Source: Actinomycetes bacterium
GTDB lineage: Bacteria; Actinomycetota; Acidimicrobiia; Acidimicrobiales; Palsa-688
Assembly: GCA_021838445.1 (NCBI GenBank)
Contig: JAKCDU010000008.1
Location: forward strand, 20,108 to 84,107
Direction: 5' to 3'
DNA length: 64,000 nt
The translations under genes were made by a program, and so were the position numbers. The notes under the pieces are model-generated. The model made no database searches and was not told where the DNA came from. It saw nothing but the letters and a program-made list of their open reading frames with translations. Each line of letters opens with the position of its first letter. The first letter of the stretch is position 1. Positions 63,426 through 64,000 of this stretch are shown piece by piece.

Positions 63426-64000
63426 GTGGACCTGCCCCGACCGTCTCTCGCGCTCGATCCAGACCGCCTTCTGCCCGCTTCCCCGGAGGTGCGCGGTATC
63501 GCCCGGGGCCTGTACGACGCGGTGAGGGAGTTGCCCATCTTGTCGCCCCATGGGCATGTCGATCCGACATTGCTGCTCGAGGACCGACCCTTCCGCGATC
63601 CGGCGTCGCTGTTCATTGCACCCGACCACTATGTGACCAGGCTGCTGCACGCCGACGGGGTCGATCTGGATGAACTGGGCGTGGGCCGGGGGGCCGCGAT
63701 GACCGAGGCCGAGGCTCGGCGCGCCTGGTGGCACCTGTGCTCGAGATGGCACCTGTTCCGGGGTACGCCCGTACGTACCTGGCTCGAGCACGAGCTCGTC
63801 ACCATCTTTGACGTGGAAGTGCGACCGTCGGCCGCTACCGCGGACCACGTGTACGACCACGTCGCGCAACGGCTGGCCCGGGACGACTACCGTCCACGGG
63901 CGCTCTACCAGCGCTTCGGCATCGACGTGCTGACCATCACAGCCGACCCTGCCGACGATCTGGCCGCCTTCGAAGGCCTGGAGCGGGACCCCACCTGGAC
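63426..64000 (+). CDS. uxaC: Uronate isomerase (partial)
   Basis: The gene runs off the right edge, so only the first 191 codons are seen and it is absent from the track. From GTG 63426 the product reads VDLPRPSLALDPDRLLPASP. LSPHGHVDPTLLLED carries the metal-binding His-x-His at the start of the amidohydrolase-fold barrel, followed by FIAPDHYVTRLLHADGVD and LCSRWHLFRGTPVRTWLEHEL, typical of glucuronate isomerase. It converts glucuronate to fructuronate, or galacturonate to tagaturonate. It is divergent from the LarA-type gene over 71 bp that contain TATACT and CAGTAT promoter-like elements. Confidence 0.88.
   Translation, partial: MDLPRPSLALDPDRLLPASPEVRGIARGLYDAVRELPILSPHGHVDPTLLLEDRPFRDPASLFIAPDHYVTRLLHADGVDLDELGVGRGAAMTEAEARRAWWHLCSRWHLFRGTPVRTWLEHELVTIFDVEVRPSAATADHVYDHVAQRLARDDYRPRALYQRFGIDVLTITADPADDLAAFEGLERDPTW

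Overview
The window is a high-GC actinobacterial chromosome segment, about 45 genes and very dense, most likely from the class Acidimicrobiia. Pointers to this are BldC, HspR and GlnR-type control, an actinobacterial dnaK-grpE-dnaJ-hspR order, a RamB-type glyoxylate regulator, many leaderless genes, and a secreted protein with 42-residue GLFAFGDA...GYWEVASDG repeats of a kind I associate with that class. The class assignment is inference. I see no rRNA, tRNA, CRISPR array, transposase or phage gene.

Layout. 1-2.6 kb: a secreted alpha/alpha-toroid protein with exact tandem repeats (cut by the left edge) behind a cobalamin riboswitch, then a lipoprotein. 2.6-9.5 kb: a CoA-linked catabolic cluster (SnoaL-like, crotonase, amidohydrolase, tandem CoA-transferase) with a divergent IclR regulator, then a TrpB2-type synthase. 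9.7-13.4 kb: two small orphan genes and a CsoR/CstR-like repressor divergent from an MMPL transporter, with three operator-like sites. 13.4-22.6 kb: a PAS-GGDEF cyclase, an acetyltransferase, an FAD sugar-lactone oxidase, two acyl-CoA synthetases, a mutarotase and a dienelactone hydrolase. 22.7-30.1 kb: the glyoxylate shunt (aceA, aceB) divergent from a RamB-like regulator, a membrane Fe-S oxidoreductase and a cyclic-nucleotide-binding protein. 30.2-35.7 kb: nitrogen control (amt-glnK behind a GlnR-like box array, glnD converging) and gpmA. 35.7-42.5 kb: the HspR regulon dnaK-grpE-dnaJ-hspR-clpB behind a HAIR-like operator. 42.5-52.8 kb: purine synthesis (purA, D, C, S, Q, L, F, M) followed by bldC. 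52.9-58.8 kb: argJ, a lipoprotein, serA, an acyl-CoA dehydrogenase and a HemD-like protein. 59-64 kb: a probable c-di-GMP sensory pair (GAF plus degenerate GGDEF, and a chemoreceptor ending in PilZ), then a LarA-type nickel-pincer epimerase divergent from uronate isomerase (cut by the right edge).

How it fits together. The gene set suggests an aerobic heterotroph that uses acyl-CoAs and acetate (acyl-CoA synthetases, acyl-CoA dehydrogenase, CoA-transferases, glyoxylate shunt) and possibly sugar acids, with classical actinobacterial stress and nitrogen control. A recurring motif, TANNNT followed 6-8 bases later by ATG or GTG, appears before more than a dozen genes and indicates widespread leaderless transcription. 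It was used to choose several start codons. The observations most worth following are the cobalamin riboswitch on the toroid protein, the c-di-GMP receptor pair, the CstR-like/MMPL operator system, the leaderless mini-ORF coupled to purA, and the LarA-UxaC pair.
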